Shown here piece after piece: positions 63,312 through 64,000 of a stretch of DNA of 64,000 bases. A program made the position numbers and the translations under genes. A model generated the notes under the pieces. The model ran no database searches. It saw nothing but the letters and a program-made list of their open reading frames with translations, and was not told the origin of the DNA. Each line of letters opens with the position of its first letter. The stretch's first letter is position 1. The DNA is from Phyllobacterium trifolii (GTDB taxonomy: Bacteria > Pseudomonadota > Alphaproteobacteria > Rhizobiales > Rhizobiaceae). Location: the NCBI RefSeq assembly GCF_014192095.1, contig NZ_JACHXN010000016.1:62001-126000 (forward strand), in the 5' to 3' direction.

Positions 63312-64000
63312 ATGAAAGCATTATTGATGAGCGGCGTCATGGCGTTCGCGCTGCTCGGCGCCGCAGGCGGCGCATCGGCTGCCGAGTGCGGCAATGTCAC
63401 CATCGCCAGCATGAACTGGCAGTCGGCTGAAGTACTCGCCAATCTCGACAAGATCATTCTCGAATCCGGCTATGGCTGCCAGGCCGAAATCATTCAGGGT
63501 GACACGATCCCGACCCTGACCTCCATGACGGAAAAGGGCCAGCCCGACATTGCCCCTGAAGGCTGGGTCGATTTCATGCGCGATATCATGGACAAGGCAG
63601 TTGCCGACGGCAAGCTCGTCTACGCCTCCAAGTCGCTCTCCGACGGCGGTGTACAGGGCTGGTGGATCCCGAAATATCTCGCCGACGCCCATCCCGACAT
63701 CAAGACCATCGATGATGCGCTGAAGCATCCGGAACTTTTCCCCGCACCCGAGGATCCCTCCAAGGGCGCCGTGTTCAACGGACCTGCCGGCTGGGGCGGC
63801 ACTGTCGCAACCACACAGTTCTTTAAGGCCTATGATGCCGAAAAGAAGGGCTTCACGCTCGTCGATACGGGTTCCGCCGCCGGCCTCGACGGCGCGCTGG
63901 CAAAAGCCTACGAGCGTAAGGAAGGCTGGATCGGCTATTATTGGGAACCGACTGCGCTCCTTGGCAAATATCCGATGGTGAAACTCGACCACGGCGCGAA
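63312..64000 (+). CDS. Glycine betaine/proline-type ABC substrate-binding protein, start only (cut by window edge)
   Basis: About 229 residues of a ProX/OpuAC-like protein: signal peptide ending near ASAAEC (about residue 24), then VTIASMNWQSAEVLANLDKIIL, GYGCQAEIIQGDTIPTLTSM, APEGWVDFM and a C-terminal block with GWIGYYWEPTALLG. The frame is open to the window edge. A strong ribosome binding site (AGGGAACACTG) precedes the ATG. It fits the betaine-carnitine theme of the region. The permease and ATPase genes probably follow outside the window. Confidence 0.88.
   Translation, partial: MKALLMSGVMAFALLGAAGGASAAECGNVTIASMNWQSAEVLANLDKIILESGYGCQAEIIQGDTIPTLTSMTEKGQPDIAPEGWVDFMRDIMDKAVADGKLVYASKSLSDGGVQGWWIPKYLADAHPDIKTIDDALKHPELFPAPEDPSKGAVFNGPAGWGGTVATTQFFKAYDAEKKGFTLVDTGSAAGLDGALAKAYERKEGWIGYYWEPTALLGKYPMVKLDHGA

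Noticed and set aside
1-64000. Prophage, integrative element, CRISPR or tRNA genes
   Set aside because: No integrase, transposase, phage structural gene, repeat-spacer array or tRNA-like T-loop sequence was seen on reading both strands.

Overview
The window looks like chromosome from an alphaproteobacterium of the order Hyphomicrobiales (Brucella, Ochrobactrum, Phyllobacterium or Mesorhizobium relatives). This rests on the fixed order rpsB-tsf-pyrH-frr-uppS-cdsA-rseP-bamA, an EipB-type envelope protein, clpS-clpA beside a phasin and a SPOR-domain D,D-carboxypeptidase, separate pabB and pabA, and many ABC systems for amino acids and quaternary amines. Genus and species cannot be fixed from reading alone. 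No tRNA, rRNA, CRISPR array, transposase or phage gene was seen.

Layout. 1-7.6 kb: core translation, membrane and envelope operon on the minus strand, reading from rpsB down to a bamA cut by the window edge. 7.7-16.1 kb: housekeeping genes (eipB, a RidA-like protein, a phosphodiesterase, a FemAB-like protein, HIT, AzlCD, ClpA/ClpS, phasin). 16.3-26.8 kb: mixed genes (D,D-carboxypeptidase, DUF1489, serine dehydratase, DUF599, MFS, DUF1624, MerR, MgtE, aldehyde dehydrogenase). 27.1-29.1 kb: pabBA. 29.3-32.1 kb: an Lrp-type regulator divergent from arginase and ornithine aminotransferase.

32.2-48 kb is the most interesting part. Genes here can be read as one nearly complete catabolic route: gamma-butyrobetaine -> gamma-butyrobetainyl-CoA -> crotonobetainyl-CoA -> carnitinyl-CoA -> carnitine -> 3-dehydrocarnitine -> betainyl-CoA -> glycine betaine -> dimethylglycine -> sarcosine -> glycine. 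Candidates are an NDP-forming acyl-CoA synthetase, an acyl-CoA dehydrogenase, a CaiD-like hydratase, an alpha/beta hydrolase, CdhA, CdhC, CdhB, a Rieske oxygenase and two covalent-flavin demethylase-like proteins. A CdhR-like AraC regulator and a LysR regulator sit inside. 48-55.2 kb holds a dipeptide-type ABC importer and a CocE-type hydrolase.

55.3-63.2 kb is an arginine or methylarginine module: a polar amino acid ABC importer, a dimethylarginine dimethylaminohydrolase-like protein, a TetR regulator, an AruH-like aminotransferase and an AruI-like thiamine-diphosphate decarboxylase. The window ends inside a ProX-type glycine betaine binding protein. The second half therefore looks like a scavenging region for nitrogen-rich methylated compounds and arginine.

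Non-coding structure worth noting: a dispersed hairpin repeat with compensatory changes (near 18.6 and 27.0 kb, with a shrunken copy near 4.2 kb), a perfect 30-bp inverted repeat upstream of pabB, a 23-bp dyad between cdhR and cdhC, a 15-bp dyad between the Lrp gene and arginase, and several stem-loops within the rpsB operon.
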